Shown in pieces: positions 45,750 through 54,689 of a DNA stretch of 64,000 nt; the first letter of the stretch is position 1, and each line of letters begins with the position of its first letter. Under the pieces are notes generated by a model. The model ran no database searches. It had not been told where the DNA came from and worked only from the letters and a program-made list of their open reading frames with translations. The DNA comes from Bacillota bacterium (GTDB lineage Bacteria > Bacillota > SHA-98 > UBA4971). The position numbers were made by a program, and so were the translations under genes. The stretch spans positions 312,989-376,988 of the forward strand of contig JACIXY010000001.1 of NCBI GenBank assembly GCA_014360195.1, written 5' to 3'.

Positions 45750-46772
45750 ATGGAGACAATGGGAGCGGCATACGCGTTTTTGATCCTGCCTGTCCTTATC
45801 ATCGTCGGTTTGCTCATCCTGCTGAACTTCGTGCCGGTGGGGCTCTGGGTATCCGCGTGGGCGGCCGGGGTGCACGTGGGCATCTTCACCTTAGTGGGGA
45901 TGCGCTTGCGCCGGGTTCCGCCGGGGCGGATCATCCTGCCGCTCATCAAGGCGGTGAAGGCCGGCCTTCAAGTGAGCGTGGACAAGCTGGAGGCGCACTT
46001 CCTTGCCGGAGGCAACGTCGACCGTGTGGTTGACGCGCTCATCGCGGCCCAGCGGGCGGAGATCAATCTGTCGTTCGAGCGGGCGTGCGCCATAGACCTT
46101 GCGGGCAGAAACGTTCTGGAGGCCGTTCAGATGAGCGTGAATCCGAAGGTGATCGAGACGCCCGTGGTGGCTGCGGTCGCGAAGGACGGCATCGAGCTCA
46201 AGGCCAAGGCCCGGGTGACGGTGCGCGCCAACATCGACAGGCTCGTTGGCGGCGCGGGTGAGGCCACCATCATCGCGAGGGTCGGCGAAGGCGTGGTGAC
46301 AACTGTGGGCTCGGCCGAAAGCCACAAGGAGGTGCTGGAGAACCCCGACAAGATCTCCCGCACCGTGCTGAGCAAAGGCCTCGACGCGGGCACCGCCTTC
46401 GAGATACTTTCCATCGACATAGCCGACGTGGACGTCGGAAGGAACATCGGCGCGCAACTACAGATGGACCAGGCCGAGGCCGACAAGAACATCGCACAGG
46501 CGAAGGCTGCCGAGCGGAGGTTCGCAGCGCTTGCGCGCGAGCAGGAGATGAAGGCGCAGGTTCAGGAAATGCGCGCAAGGGTGGTCGAGGCGGAGGCCGA
46601 GGTCCCGAAGGCGCTTGCGGAGGCGCTCCGCTCGGGCAAGCTTGGAGTCCTCGATTACTACCAGTTGCAAAACGTGCTGGCCGACACGCGCATGAGACAG
46701 TCTATAGCAAGTGTCAGCGAACCGCGGGAGCCCGTTGATGCGCCGCCCGCTGAAGACGAGAAAAAGAAGTGA
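45750..46772 (+). CDS. floA: Flotillin-like protein FloA
   Basis: FloA organises functional membrane microdomains. The 340-residue protein has an N-terminal hydrophobic hairpin (residues about 8-48), then the SPFH-like region ([83 protein letters not shown]), a coiled-coil stretch rich in Ala, Glu and Lys (about 230-300) and a short acidic tail. It matches B. subtilis YqfA in length and position. Confidence 0.96.
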   Translation: METMGAAYAFLILPVLIIVGLLILLNFVPVGLWVSAWAAGVHVGIFTLVGMRLRRVPPGRIILPLIKAVKAGLQVSVDKLEAHFLAGGNVDRVVDALIAAQRAEINLSFERACAIDLAGRNVLEAVQMSVNPKVIETPVVAAVAKDGIELKAKARVTVRANIDRLVGGAGEATIIARVGEGVVTTVGSAESHKEVLENPDKISRTVLSKGLDAGTAFEILSIDIADVDVGRNIGAQLQMDQAEADKNIAQAKAAERRFAALAREQEMKAQVQEMRARVVEAEAEVPKALAEALRSGKLGVLDYYQLQNVLADTRMRQSIASVSEPREPVDAPPAEDEKKK

Positions 46773-46779
46773 TGATCTG

Positions 46780-47391
46780 ATGGATGCCATTTTCGGGCTT
46801 CTGTTTCTGCTCTATATGGTTGCCGTGGCCATAGCGGCCGTCTCAAAGGGGCGCCAGGGGAAGACCAGAGGCGCGGGCGCCCCGTGGCCCCGGATACCGC
46901 CGCTGGAGGCGCCGGGGACAGGGACCGGCGCGGGCGTGCCGGCGAGCCCCGCTGTCGGCCCGGTGGCGTCCGAGGCCGAGGACGATATGACGGTGCAGCC
47001 CGGCCGCGCCCTCGAAGCCCGTCCGGAACCTCCGGCTTCCGAGGGGTCGGCCGCGACGCACCCGGTGTACCAGCGGGCCCCTGAGGAGACACGTGGGCGC
47101 GGGACGCGTCGGCGCTCGCCCGAGGAGTGGTTCTCTGAAGAAGGCCTTAGCCTGGAATGGGCGGAGGCTGGGGCATGGGGGACGGACAGGAGACCGGGCC
47201 GCCTCTCCGCGTCTTCAAAGCGCCGCGTCAGCGCATCGACCGAGGACCGCCGGGGGCGGCGCGACCTGCCCGAGGCGCGGGCTGCTACGGACATCATAGG
47301 CGAACTCGGCCCCGAGGAGCTCGTGCGCGCGATGGTGCTGGCTGAGGTGCTGGGCCCTCCCCGTGCCCTTAGACGCAGAATCAGGCTCTGA
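46780..47391 (+). CDS. Hypothetical protein with N-terminal anchor and conserved C-terminal motif
   Basis: The 203-residue protein has one membrane span (GLLFLLYMVAVAIAAVS), a long low-complexity Pro/Gly/Arg/Glu linker and a C-terminal strip ELGPEELVRAMVLAEVLGPPRALRR. That end pattern (EVLGPPR) recalls small anchored proteins of unknown role in other Clostridia. ATG 46780 is eight bases after the floA stop. The position corresponds to yqfB in B. subtilis but there is no similarity. Its TGA stop falls inside repeat copy 8. Confidence 0.75.
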   Translation: MDAIFGLLFLLYMVAVAIAAVSKGRQGKTRGAGAPWPRIPPLEAPGTGTGAGVPASPAVGPVASEAEDDMTVQPGRALEARPEPPASEGSAATHPVYQRAPEETRGRGTRRRSPEEWFSEEGLSLEWAEAGAWGTDRRPGRLSASSKRRVSASTEDRRGRRDLPEARAATDIIGELGPEELVRAMVLAEVLGPPRALRRRIRL

Positions 47392-47440
47392 GTGAGGGTG
47401 CAGAAGCGCTTCCGACTTTTGGGAGGGGTCGCCGGTGACT
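47388..47440. repeat. MITE-like element, copy 8, left half only
   Basis: CTCTGAGTGAGGGTGCAGAAG...CCGACTTTTGGGAGGGGTCGCCGGTGACTCAAA is a left A arm with the start of the short core; the rest is replaced by unrelated sequence. Confidence 0.8.
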
Positions 47441-47468
47441 CAAACATGAGGAGGACCCCAAAATGCGA

Positions 47469-47503
47469 ACGCCCGACTGAAGCCTCCGGCTGCAGCCGGG
47501 CGT
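47469..47503 (+). other. Strong stem-loop between two repeat copies
   Basis: ACGCCCG pairs with CGGGCGT, with inner CTG/CAG and GCC/GGC pairs, making a long interrupted hairpin. There is no U-tract (CATCGTC follows). It could be an RNA end or a processing site. Confidence 0.5.
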
Positions 47504-47522
47504 CATCGTCTGGTGGCAGGAT

Positions 47523-47662
47523 CTAAGTATGAGGTCATTAGTTTTCTCTCGTTTTCCGAGGTCTTGGGTTGCCGGTGACTCAAAGAGAGAGTGCAACACC
47601 GGCAGCCCTGCACGGCGCGTGCGCTCTCTGGAACTGGCGATTACTTATGGCGATCTACTTAG
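47523..47662. repeat. MITE-like element, copy 9 (short core, right arm diverged)
   Basis: CTAAGTATGAGGTCATTAG opens a B-like left arm, then GGGTTGCCGGTG, core ACTCAAAGAGAGAGTGCAA, CACCGGCAGCCC; the right arm is not recognisable but the end reads CTACTTAG. It is 140 bp long. Confidence 0.75.
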
Positions 47663-47664
47663 GG

Positions 47665-47693
47665 GCAAGTTGCCCTGCGTGCAGGAATACACT
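47665..47693 (+). promoter_or_regulatory. Candidate sigma-E-type promoter for yqfC-yqfD
   Basis: GCAAGTT at 47665-47671, a 14-base spacer and AATACACT at 47686-47693 match the sigma-E consensus at 5/7 and 7/8 positions. yqfC and yqfD are sigma-E genes in B. subtilis. Confidence 0.4.
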
Positions 47694-47799
47694 TAAATAG
47701 TGCTGACGGTGTAACCACGGCCGCCTCCCCGGTCAGGTGCTCTGTGAAAGGGTCCGGTGGCGCGGAGAGCGGCCTGGCCCGAAAGGGACGGGAGGCACG

Positions 47800-48093
47800 A
47801 TGCAGGCTGGTGGCAAGGACGGCATAACGGGCCGCGTAGAAGAGAGGCTTGCTGACCTCTTTGAGATTCCGAAGAACGTCCTCCTCGACATGCCGAGGAT
47901 CGTCCTCGTGGGGAACGTGCAGCTGACTGTGGAGAACCACCAGGGCATTGTCGAATACACGCAGCAGCGGGTCAGAGTGGCGACTTCGAGAGGCGAGGTC
48001 GCGGTGGAAGGCAGGGGCCTATCCATCAGCAGGATCACGAAGACCGAGATAGCCATCGATGGGCGTATACACCGCATCGCGCTGTGGGAATAA
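47800..48093 (+). CDS. yqfC: Sporulation protein YqfC
   Basis: The 97-residue protein RVEERLADLFEIPKNVLLDMPRIVLVGNVQLTVENHQGIVEYTQQRVRVATSRGEV...GRGLSISRITKTEIAIDGRI is a full YqfC. The family is restricted to spore formers and needed for sporulation in B. subtilis; the mechanism is unclear, although YqfC/YqfD resemble YabP/SpoIIIAG-linked coat or engulfment-stage proteins. ATG 47800 follows GGGAGG. YqfD follows at 30 bases. Confidence 0.93.
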   Translation: MQAGGKDGITGRVEERLADLFEIPKNVLLDMPRIVLVGNVQLTVENHQGIVEYTQQRVRVATSRGEVAVEGRGLSISRITKTEIAIDGRIHRIALWE

Positions 48094-48123
48094 GACTTAC
48101 CCCGCCACGGGGAGGGGTGGTCC

Positions 48124-49344
48124 GTGGCTCTCGCGGACCTGTGGTCTTACTTCAAGGGGTATGTTATAATAGCAGTCAAGGGAAGGACCCTTGAGAAGTT
48201 CGTGAACACGGCCCTGGCGCGCGGGATAGACCTCTGGGACATATCCAGGGTCGACGACCGCTCCCTCGTCGCAAGGGCCTATCTTCACGATCTTCCCTCT
48301 CTTGGGCGGATACTGAGGGAGACGGATTGCCGGGGGCGAATCGAGGAGAAAGTGGGCGTGCCGTTCCTCGTGAGGAGGCTCGCCAGGCGAAAGGGCCTCG
48401 TCGCCGGTGCAATCCTCTTTTCTGTTGCGCTGTATGTGCTCTCGTCGTTCGTCTGGTTCGTGGACGTCTCAGGTGTCGAAAGGACGAAGCCCGAGGCCGT
48501 CCTCGAGCTGGCGGCGAGGCACGGGCTTCGCCCGGGTGTGCTGAAAAGATCCATCGATCCCGGGAAAGTCGCCAGGAGCATCCTGGCGGAGTTCCCCGAC
48601 CTTGCGTGGGCGGCCGTCCACGTCAGGGGAACGATGGCGAGTATCGAGGTTGTAGAAAAGACCCTGCCTGATGTGAGTCCTGGTGTGGTGGATGTGGTGG
48701 CGGCGGAGGACGCGCTCGTTACCAACATCATCGTGCTCTCCGGGGAACCGCTCGTGAGCGAGGGCGACACGGTCACGAAGGGCCAGGTGCTCATCGCGGG
48801 GCTCATCCTTTGGCCCCAGGACCAGGATGGCGAGTCGAAGACGGTCGAGGTTGTGAACGCCCGCGGAATAGTTCTCGGCAGGGTTTGGCGGACCCATTCG
48901 GAGAAATGCAGACTGGTGAAGGAGATCGTCACGGAGACGGGCAGGGTGGCCCGGACGCGTCGCTTTACGGTCGGCGGGCTCACCTTTGTGGTCGGCCCGA
49001 AGGCTCCGCCCTTTGCCGACTACGAAGAGGACGAAAGATCGTACGCGGTGCCTCTTGGCGGCTGGTCCGGGTATTCCATCGGGCTTGATGTCGCGACGTA
49101 TCGTGAGGTCATCCGCCGGGCCGAGGTCCTCGACAGGGATGAGGTGCTGGCCGAGGCGCGCGACAGGGCGCGAAGGGCCCTCGAGGCGAGGCTGCCACGA
49201 GGTGCCAGGGTCCTTGACGAGAGGGAAGACCTCAGGTACTCTCAAGGCGGAGTCCTGACGCTTACGATGACGATAGAGACTGCAGAGGATATAGCGAGGG
49301 AGAGGAGGCAAGAGCGGGAAATTGAACGTCCAGACCGCTCCTGA
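48124..49344 (+). CDS. yqfD: Sporulation protein YqfD
   Basis: The 406-residue protein has a cytoplasmic N-terminus, one membrane span (about residues 94-114, GLVAGAILFSVALYVLSSFVWFV) and a large extracytoplasmic part with VDVSGVERTKPE, PDLAWAAVHVRGTMASIEVVEKT (POTRA-like) and EGDTVTKGQVLIAGLI. YqfD is conserved in endospore formers and partners YqfC. GTG 48124 follows GGGGAGGGGT. phoH overlaps its end by 23 nt. Confidence 0.93.
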   Translation: MALADLWSYFKGYVIIAVKGRTLEKFVNTALARGIDLWDISRVDDRSLVARAYLHDLPSLGRILRETDCRGRIEEKVGVPFLVRRLARRKGLVAGAILFSVALYVLSSFVWFVDVSGVERTKPEAVLELAARHGLRPGVLKRSIDPGKVARSILAEFPDLAWAAVHVRGTMASIEVVEKTLPDVSPGVVDVVAAEDALVTNIIVLSGEPLVSEGDTVTKGQVLIAGLILWPQDQDGESKTVEVVNARGIVLGRVWRTHSEKCRLVKEIVTETGRVARTRRFTVGGLTFVVGPKAPPFADYEEDERSYAVPLGGWSGYSIGLDVATYREVIRRAEVLDRDEVLAEARDRARRALEARLPRGARVLDEREDLRYSQGGVLTLTMTIETAEDIARERRQEREIERPDRS

Positions 49345-50299
49345 AAGGCTACCGCTCAGGGACGTGCACGAGGCCATGGCCCTCTTCGGAAGACGCGATG
49401 AGACGCTGCGACTCGTTGAGAAAGAGCTTGGCGTCACCATATCGTCCCGCGGGGACGATGTGGCCATCGATGGTGACCCGGTCAAGGTGGCAAGGGCTCG
49501 CCAGGTGCTCACGGAGCTTCTGGAGATCGTGAGGGCCGGCCATCGGCTCACAACGGGCGACATCAGGTACGCTATAGATATGGTGAGAGAGGGCAGTGGG
49601 ACAAGCCTCGTGGACGTCATGAGCGACGTCGTCCAGGTTACCACCAGGGGCAAGCGGATATGCCCCAAGACCCTGGGCCAGAAGAGGTACATCGAGGCGA
49701 TGCGGAGGTCGGGCATAGTCTTTGCCATCGGCCCCGCCGGCACGGGCAAGACTTATCTCGCCATGGCGATGGCCATTGCGGCGCTCAAGAACAAGGAGAT
49801 ATCGCGGATCGTGCTGACGCGCCCCGTGGTTGAGGCCGGCGAGAAGCTGGGCTTTTTGCCGGGCGATCTTCAGGAGAAGGTTGACCCGTACCTGAGGCCT
49901 CTCTATGACGCCATATACGACATAGTCGGCGTTGACACGTTCAGAAAGCACATGGAGAGAGGCATCATCGAGATCGCGCCTCTTGCGTACATGCGCGGGC
50001 GGACTCTTGATGACTCCTTCATCATCCTGGATGAGGCGCAGAACACCACGCACGAGCAGATGAAGATGTTCCTGACGAGGATGGGGTTCGGCTCGAGAGT
50101 GGTCGTGACGGGGGACCTCACCCAGATTGACCTTCCGAGCCGGAAGTTCTCGGGTCTCGAGGAGGTCCAGTATATCCTGCGGGGCGTCGAAGGGGTCGAA
50201 TTCGTGTACCTCACCGACAGGGACGTGGTGCGCAACGAGCTTGTCCAGAAAGTCATAAGGGCTTACGAAAGGTACGAGCACGAGAAGGGAGAGGCATAG
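49322..50299 (+). CDS. phoH: PhoH-family ATPase
   Basis: The 325-residue protein has an N-terminal KH-like region and the PhoH ATPase: Walker A GPAGTGKTYLAMAMA (about 137-150), RPVVEAGEKLGFLPGDLQEKVDPYLRPLYDA, Walker B FIILDEAQNTT and VVTGDLTQIDLPS. The biochemical role is debated (RNA helicase or ribosome-associated). It is always next to ybeY in Firmicutes, and here precedes yqfF and ybeY. The start is TTG 49322, overlapping yqfD. Confidence 0.95.
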   Translation: MNVQTAPERLPLRDVHEAMALFGRRDETLRLVEKELGVTISSRGDDVAIDGDPVKVARARQVLTELLEIVRAGHRLTTGDIRYAIDMVREGSGTSLVDVMSDVVQVTTRGKRICPKTLGQKRYIEAMRRSGIVFAIGPAGTGKTYLAMAMAIAALKNKEISRIVLTRPVVEAGEKLGFLPGDLQEKVDPYLRPLYDAIYDIVGVDTFRKHMERGIIEIAPLAYMRGRTLDDSFIILDEAQNTTHEQMKMFLTRMGFGSRVVVTGDLTQIDLPSRKFSGLEEVQYILRGVEGVEFVYLTDRDVVRNELVQKVIRAYERYEHEKGEA

Positions 50300-50310
50300 G
50301 GGGGAGTCGC

Positions 50311-52503
50311 GTGCCTGTTCCGACGGGAAAGCCTGCCGCAAACCTGACAGCGGCACCGGAGAAGAGGATTGGGCTCTGGTCCGATCCTGTGCTTCACCGC
50401 GCCCTGGTGGCGGCAGGTGTCACCATCGCGCTGGTCCTGATCCTCTCGGCGATCCTCGTCCCGAGGCGCGTAGACCTGGAGGTCGGCCAGCCGAGCAAGG
50501 TTGACGTGGAGGCCTCCCGTGACATCATCAACCGTCCTGCCACCGAGCGGCTACGCGAGGAGGCGGCGAGGGAAGCCATAAAGGAGGCCAACGCGTCGCC
50601 GGCGAACTACGACATCAGCCTTGCTGCGAGCATCAGCGCCGAGGACACCATAGATCTCATATTCAGTGCCATTGCCGATGAGCGCCGGAAGCTGGGCGTG
50701 GTGCAACAGGGCGTAAACAATCAGGGAGGCGAACCTGCCTTGCACCGCGGTGGTATCGAGAACGCCGTCTCCCGGTTGTCCGCCAGGGCCGCCAGGGACT
50801 TCGGCACGAGGCTCTCCCGCGAGACTCTTGCTACCCTTATGGTCCTCTCCCAGGAGGAGTTTGAGGCGGCGAGGGCGGGAGCCAAGTCGGTAGTCGGACG
50901 GATCATGAGAGAGATGCGGGTCAGCAAGGAGACGCTTGACGCCGCAACGAAGCGGGCCGCCGACGCCGTCGGGTCCCTTGGCTTGCCCGACGCGACCCAA
51001 AAGGCAGTCACCGAGGTCGTTGCAAGCCAGATAAGCCCGAACCTGGTCCTTAACCCCGGAAAGGTGGAGAAGGCGCGCGAGGCCGCCATCCGTCAGGTCA
51101 AGCCGGTGATGATCCTTAAAGGCCAGGTGGTCATCAGGCGCGGCGAGATCGCCACTGAAGACCACATCGCCATCTTGCAGGACCTGGGGCTCCTCGCGCC
51201 GAGGTTCAACCCCTTCATGCTTGGGAGTATCTTCATCCTTGTTGTGGTGCTGGTCGCCGTAATCGGGGTGTACCTGTATCTTCATCGGCGTGACGTCTTT
51301 TACAGCGCGAAACTCCTGCTGCTCCTTGGCACGGTCATCGTGATGATCGCCCTTGCCGCTGCCGTGATATGCTCCATCCCATGGCCCGGTGCGGGCTTCC
51401 TGGTGCCGGTGAGCCTCGGGACCATGCTCATAGCCGTGCTCGTGGACGCGAGGCTGTCAGCTCTCTCCGCGATCGTGTTCGGCGCCCTCACAGGTGTGAT
51501 CGGCGGGGGATCGTTCCCTGTGGCTACGGCAGCTACCGTCTCAGGGCTTGCGGGCACCTTCTGCGTTACCAGGATATCAGAGCGCTCTGACCTCATGCGG
51601 GCGGGCACTGTGGTGGGTGCCGCGGGAGCTCTCGTTATAGCGGCCATCGGGCCACCGGTGGGGGATCCGTCCATTTCGCGGTTCTGGTACCTGGGCCTCA
51701 TAAACGGCGTCCTGTCCACAGTGGTGACAATCGGGTTTCTGCCGTTCTTCGAGAATCTGTTCCGCATAACGTCCTCCATCAAGCTGCTGGAGCTTTCCAA
51801 CCCGACCCAGCCGCTCCTCAGGAGGTTACTGGTGGAGGCGCCGGGGACGTACCACCACAGCATAATCGTGGGGAACCTGGCCGAAGCCGCCGCAGAGGCG
51901 GTGGGGGCCGACTCGCTCCTTGTGCGGGTGGGCTCATACTACCACGACGTGGGCAAAATGAAACGCCCCTACTTCTTCGTGGAGAACCAGCTCATGCAGG
52001 ATAACCCTCATGACAAGATAGCTCCCACTCTGAGCACCCTTGTCATAACGTCCCACGTGAAGGACGGGGTCGAGTTGGCGATTCGCCACCGGCTCCCGGA
52101 GGCCATCATTGACATCATCCGGGAGCACCATGGGACCAGCCTGGTGCCGTACTTCTACCACAAGGCCACGGACGGAGGGCGGGAGGAGACCGTGGATGAG
52201 AAGGACTTCCGGTATCCCGGTCCCAAGCCTCAGACCAAGGAGGCTGCCATAGTCATGCTGGCCGACTCGGTGGAGGCGGCGGTGCGGTCGCTGGCCAGGC
52301 CCACGCCCGGCCGAATTGAGGGGCTCGTGCGGAAGATAATAAAGGAAAGGCTTGCGGACGGGCAATTCGACGAGTGCGACCTGACGTTGAAAGACCTCGA
52401 CGGGGTCGCTCGGGCTTTCGTGCGGGTGCTCACAGGCATATTCCACGCCAGGATCGAGTATCCCGACACCAGCCTCAAAGACCTCGAGGCCAAGCGGGCG
52501 TAG
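50311..52503 (+). CDS. pgpH: Cyclic-di-AMP phosphodiesterase PgpH (YqfF), 7TM-HD protein
   Basis: PgpH hydrolyses c-di-AMP to pApA. The 730-residue protein has one N-terminal span, a large extracytoplasmic 7TMR-HDED domain (about 60-300), seven membrane spans (about 305-500) and a cytoplasmic HD domain: GTYHHSIIVGNLAEAAAEAVGADSLLVRVGSYYHDVGKMKRPYFFVENQ, with H..HD metal ligands, and REHHGT. Length and order agree with the family. GTG 50311 follows GGGGGGAG. Confidence 0.96.
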   Translation: MPVPTGKPAANLTAAPEKRIGLWSDPVLHRALVAAGVTIALVLILSAILVPRRVDLEVGQPSKVDVEASRDIINRPATERLREEAAREAIKEANASPANYDISLAASISAEDTIDLIFSAIADERRKLGVVQQGVNNQGGEPALHRGGIENAVSRLSARAARDFGTRLSRETLATLMVLSQEEFEAARAGAKSVVGRIMREMRVSKETLDAATKRAADAVGSLGLPDATQKAVTEVVASQISPNLVLNPGKVEKAREAAIRQVKPVMILKGQVVIRRGEIATEDHIAILQDLGLLAPRFNPFMLGSIFILVVVLVAVIGVYLYLHRRDVFYSAKLLLLLGTVIVMIALAAAVICSIPWPGAGFLVPVSLGTMLIAVLVDARLSALSAIVFGALTGVIGGGSFPVATAATVSGLAGTFCVTRISERSDLMRAGTVVGAAGALVIAAIGPPVGDPSISRFWYLGLINGVLSTVVTIGFLPFFENLFRITSSIKLLELSNPTQPLLRRLLVEAPGTYHHSIIVGNLAEAAAEAVGADSLLVRVGSYYHDVGKMKRPYFFVENQLMQDNPHDKIAPTLSTLVITSHVKDGVELAIRHRLPEAIIDIIREHHGTSLVPYFYHKATDGGREETVDEKDFRYPGPKPQTKEAAIVMLADSVEAAVRSLARPTPGRIEGLVRKIIKERLADGQFDECDLTLKDLDGVARAFVRVLTGIFHARIEYPDTSLKDLEAKRA

Positions 52504-52535
52504 GCCATACGCTCGTCTGCATGGAGGGGTCGTGC

Positions 52536-53030
52536 GTGCCTGTTGAGATCGTGAACCTTCAGGACAGGATCGAGATCACCGGGGAGCTTTTAGCCGCACT
52601 GGATCGCGCGGTGACGGTCGGGCTTGCCCGCGAGGGAATGGACCCCGTGGGGGTCGAGGTGAGCATAGCCCTTCTGGATGACGAGCGAATCCGCGAACTC
52701 AACAGGAAGTTCCGCGGGAAGGACACGCCCACTGACGTGCTGTCCTTCGGAATGGATGACCAGGACGTGCCGGAGGATGTGGCCATCCTCGGCGACATAG
52801 TGATCTCGCTGGAGACGGCCGCTCGCGAGGCACCGGAGACGGGAGGCCTTACCCGCCATGTGGTGGTCCTCGCCATCCACGGTCTTCTGCATCTCCTCGG
52901 GTACGATCACGAGAACGACGAGGATGCCGAGGAGATGGAGGCCCACGAGCGGGAGATCCTGGCGGAGGTCGCCCTGCCTGCCGCCACGGGTGGGGCTCCC
53001 GCCTGTCACGAGGGGAGTGACGGCCGGTGA
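52536..53030 (+). CDS. ybeY: Endoribonuclease YbeY (16S rRNA 3' maturation)
   Basis: YbeY is a zinc endoribonuclease in rRNA maturation and ribosome quality control. The 164-residue protein has the diagnostic H-G-x-L-H-L-x-G-Y-D-H motif AIHGLLHLLGYDHE and NRKFRGKDTPTDVLSF. GTG 52536 is six bases after GGAGGGG; the open frame runs further back into pgpH and is not used. The dgkA GTG overlaps its stop. Confidence 0.96.
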   Translation: MPVEIVNLQDRIEITGELLAALDRAVTVGLAREGMDPVGVEVSIALLDDERIRELNRKFRGKDTPTDVLSFGMDDQDVPEDVAILGDIVISLETAAREAPETGGLTRHVVVLAIHGLLHLLGYDHENDEDAEEMEAHEREILAEVALPAATGGAPACHEGSDGR

Positions 53031-53410
53031 AGACCAGGTCGCTCGGAGAGAGCTTTCGCTGCGCTGTGCAGGGCGTGAAGGCTGTGCTCTCCACCGAGCG
53101 CAACATGCGCATTCATTTCATCGCGGCCGCCTCTGTGCTGGCGGCCGCGGGTGCCCTCAGGGTATCGATGGTCGAGCTTGCGTGCCTCGCCCTTGCCATC
53201 GCCCTCGTCCTCATATGCGAGCTTGCTAACACTGCCCTCGAGCTCATCTGTAATATAGCCTGCCCTGCCTGGGAAATTCGGGTCAAGACCGTGAAGGACA
53301 TAGCCGCGGGCACGGTGCTCGTAAGCGCGGCATGGGCGACCGTCGTGGGTGCCGCGGTCCTCGGGCCGAAACTTGTCCCCGTGGCCCGCGCCCTGCTCCG
53401 CCTCCTCTAA
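53027..53410 (+). CDS. dgkA: Diacylglycerol/undecaprenol kinase family protein
   Basis: In Gram-positives this enzyme phosphorylates undecaprenol to keep the lipid carrier pool. The 127-residue protein has the ERNMRIHFIAAA segment, three membrane spans and the catalytic-helix motif ICELANTALELICN, then KTVKDIAAGTVLVSA. The usual Asp after the motif is Asn here (LELICN), and the helix is followed by a Cys/Pro-containing stretch, so activity is likely but not certain. GTG 53027 overlaps the ybeY stop. Its TAA stop is formed inside repeat copy 10. Confidence 0.9.
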   Translation: MKTRSLGESFRCAVQGVKAVLSTERNMRIHFIAAASVLAAAGALRVSMVELACLALAIALVLICELANTALELICNIACPAWEIRVKTVKDIAAGTVLVSAAWATVVGAAVLGPKLVPVARALLRLL

Positions 53411-53606
53411 GTGAGGGTGCGAAAATGCTTCCAGTTTTTTCGGAGGGGTTGCCGGTGATTGCACGAGAGGTGTCAAAATCCGGCCACTTGCCCGACGGGC
53501 CGGATTTTGGCGAGGCGCGCCCCGCTTGGGGCGCCGTCCCCGAGTGCAACACCGGCAACCCGGCAACTACTGGGAAAGGGACAAGGACTGACGCACCCTC
53601 ACTTAG
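53407..53606. repeat. MITE-like intergenic element, copy 10 (long core, perfect ends)
   Basis: This 200-bp copy is the best preserved: perfect 15-bp inverted ends CTAAGTGAGGGTGCG / CGCACCCTCACTTAG, A and B arms, GGTTGCCGGTG/CACCGGCAACC palindrome and a long core with AAAATCCGGCC / GGGCCGGATTTT and GCGCCCCGCTTGGGGCGC stems. It lies between dgkA and the minus-strand NlpC/P60 gene. Confidence 0.95.
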
Positions 53607-53622
53607 GTGCTTCCAGGGCGAG

Positions 53623-54510
53623 TTACAGCACCCGACGCGCACCGATGTACTTCGGGCCGTAGTGTGGGTCGTCGAGATCGATGACGGCGACGCCGCGTGT
53701 CCTGGACCCCGATTGGATCACCCTGTGCTCGCCCATGTAGATGCCCACGTGGGATGCTCCTGCAGCGTATGTGGAGTAGAACACCAGGTCGCCCGGGCAA
53801 AGGTCCCCACGATCCACAGGCGTCCCGACCGCGTACTGTTCGTGAGCGTCGCGCGGAAGCACGATGCCGTTGACGTAGAACACCGTGTACACGAAGCCGG
53901 AGCAGTCCACACCGTCGGCGCTCATGCCGCCCCAGAGGTATGGTACCCCCAGAAGCTGCATTGCCGTCTTGATGATGTCGTCCGCCCCCCGGCGCGGCGG
54001 CGTGCCGTCCCTGTCATAGAGGGCCACAGCATCCTCGGCGATGTACCCGGACTTGCCGCCGGGGAAGGCCACCCGCACAAGCCTGCCGCGCCTTCCGAGA
54101 ACGGCAAGGCGCGCGCCGAGAGTAACGTGGGCCAGCGCCGGTCCGCCGCCCTGCTCGCTGCCGAACACGGGGGCTCTCGCAACCCGCACCACTGCGAGTT
54201 GCTTCGCGCTCGCGAAGGCTCCGGCTTCCCGTGCCGGCACGATAGCGGACTTCCTTATCCAGCCAGGGTAGTTCCCCTGCACTGGGATGCGCACCTTGGC
54301 CCAATCGCCCGCCTCGTCGATGACCACGACCTCTGTGCCGAGGTGAGCTTGGGTGACGCGCTCTGCGCCGTCCGCAGGCTCGGCTCGCACATCAGCCGTC
54401 CCGCCACGTACGAACCAGCCTTCGTGAGACGATGCGCGCGCCTGTCCCTGTATTGCGGTAGAGAGGATCGCGAGCGCCAGAATAAGAGCTATCGTCGGCG
54501 AGTATGCCAT
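53623..54510 (-). CDS. Exported NlpC/P60 endopeptidase with SH3-like domains
   Basis: The 295-residue protein has a signal peptide (SPTIALILALAILSTAIQGQARA), two SH3-type segments (about 38-95 and 100-175) and a C-terminal NlpC/P60 domain: GVPYLWGGMSADGVDCSGFVYTVFYVNGIVLPRDA with the catalytic Cys, and GASHVGIYMGEHRVIQSG with the catalytic His. Such enzymes cut D-Glu/diamino acid bonds in stem peptides, in growth or spore cortex work. ATG (54508-54510 on the minus strand) follows AAGGAGGAG. It is divergent from the DUF881 pair. Confidence 0.93.
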   Translation of the reverse strand: MAYSPTIALILALAILSTAIQGQARASSHEGWFVRGGTADVRAEPADGAERVTQAHLGTEVVVIDEAGDWAKVRIPVQGNYPGWIRKSAIVPAREAGAFASAKQLAVVRVARAPVFGSEQGGGPALAHVTLGARLAVLGRRGRLVRVAFPGGKSGYIAEDAVALYDRDGTPPRRGADDIIKTAMQLLGVPYLWGGMSADGVDCSGFVYTVFYVNGIVLPRDAHEQYAVGTPVDRGDLCPGDLVFYSTYAAGASHVGIYMGEHRVIQSGSRTRGVAVIDLDDPHYGPKYIGARRVL

Positions 54511-54629
54511 GGCAAACTCCTCCTTACGGCGGACCGAGGTGCCCCTCGTCCGCCCACCGCCCACCCTCACATAGTCCATACTATACGCCGCCGCAGCGTT
54601 GAGTCCTTGTGGCCCCGATCTGGCTTTTG

Positions 54630-54658
54630 TGGATACGGTGGCGGTTTTCTGCTATAAT
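54630..54658 (+). promoter_or_regulatory. Probable promoter of the DUF881 operon
   Basis: Perfect TATAAT at 54653-54658. The -35 box is weak: TGGATA at 54630-54635 with a 17-base spacer. Confidence 0.55.
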
Positions 54659-54689
54659 GGGGTCGAGTCGGGACGAGGAGGTTTCTGGC

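Noticed and set aside
48469-49749. 426-codon minus-strand frame opposite yqfD and phoH
   Set aside because: It spans two well-supported genes on the other strand and has no domain.
53332-54657. 441-codon + strand frame opposite the NlpC/P60 gene
   Set aside because: It reads through repeat copy 10 and the antisense of a well-supported hydrolase. It has no recognisable domain and is the usual shadow frame of G+C-rich DNA.
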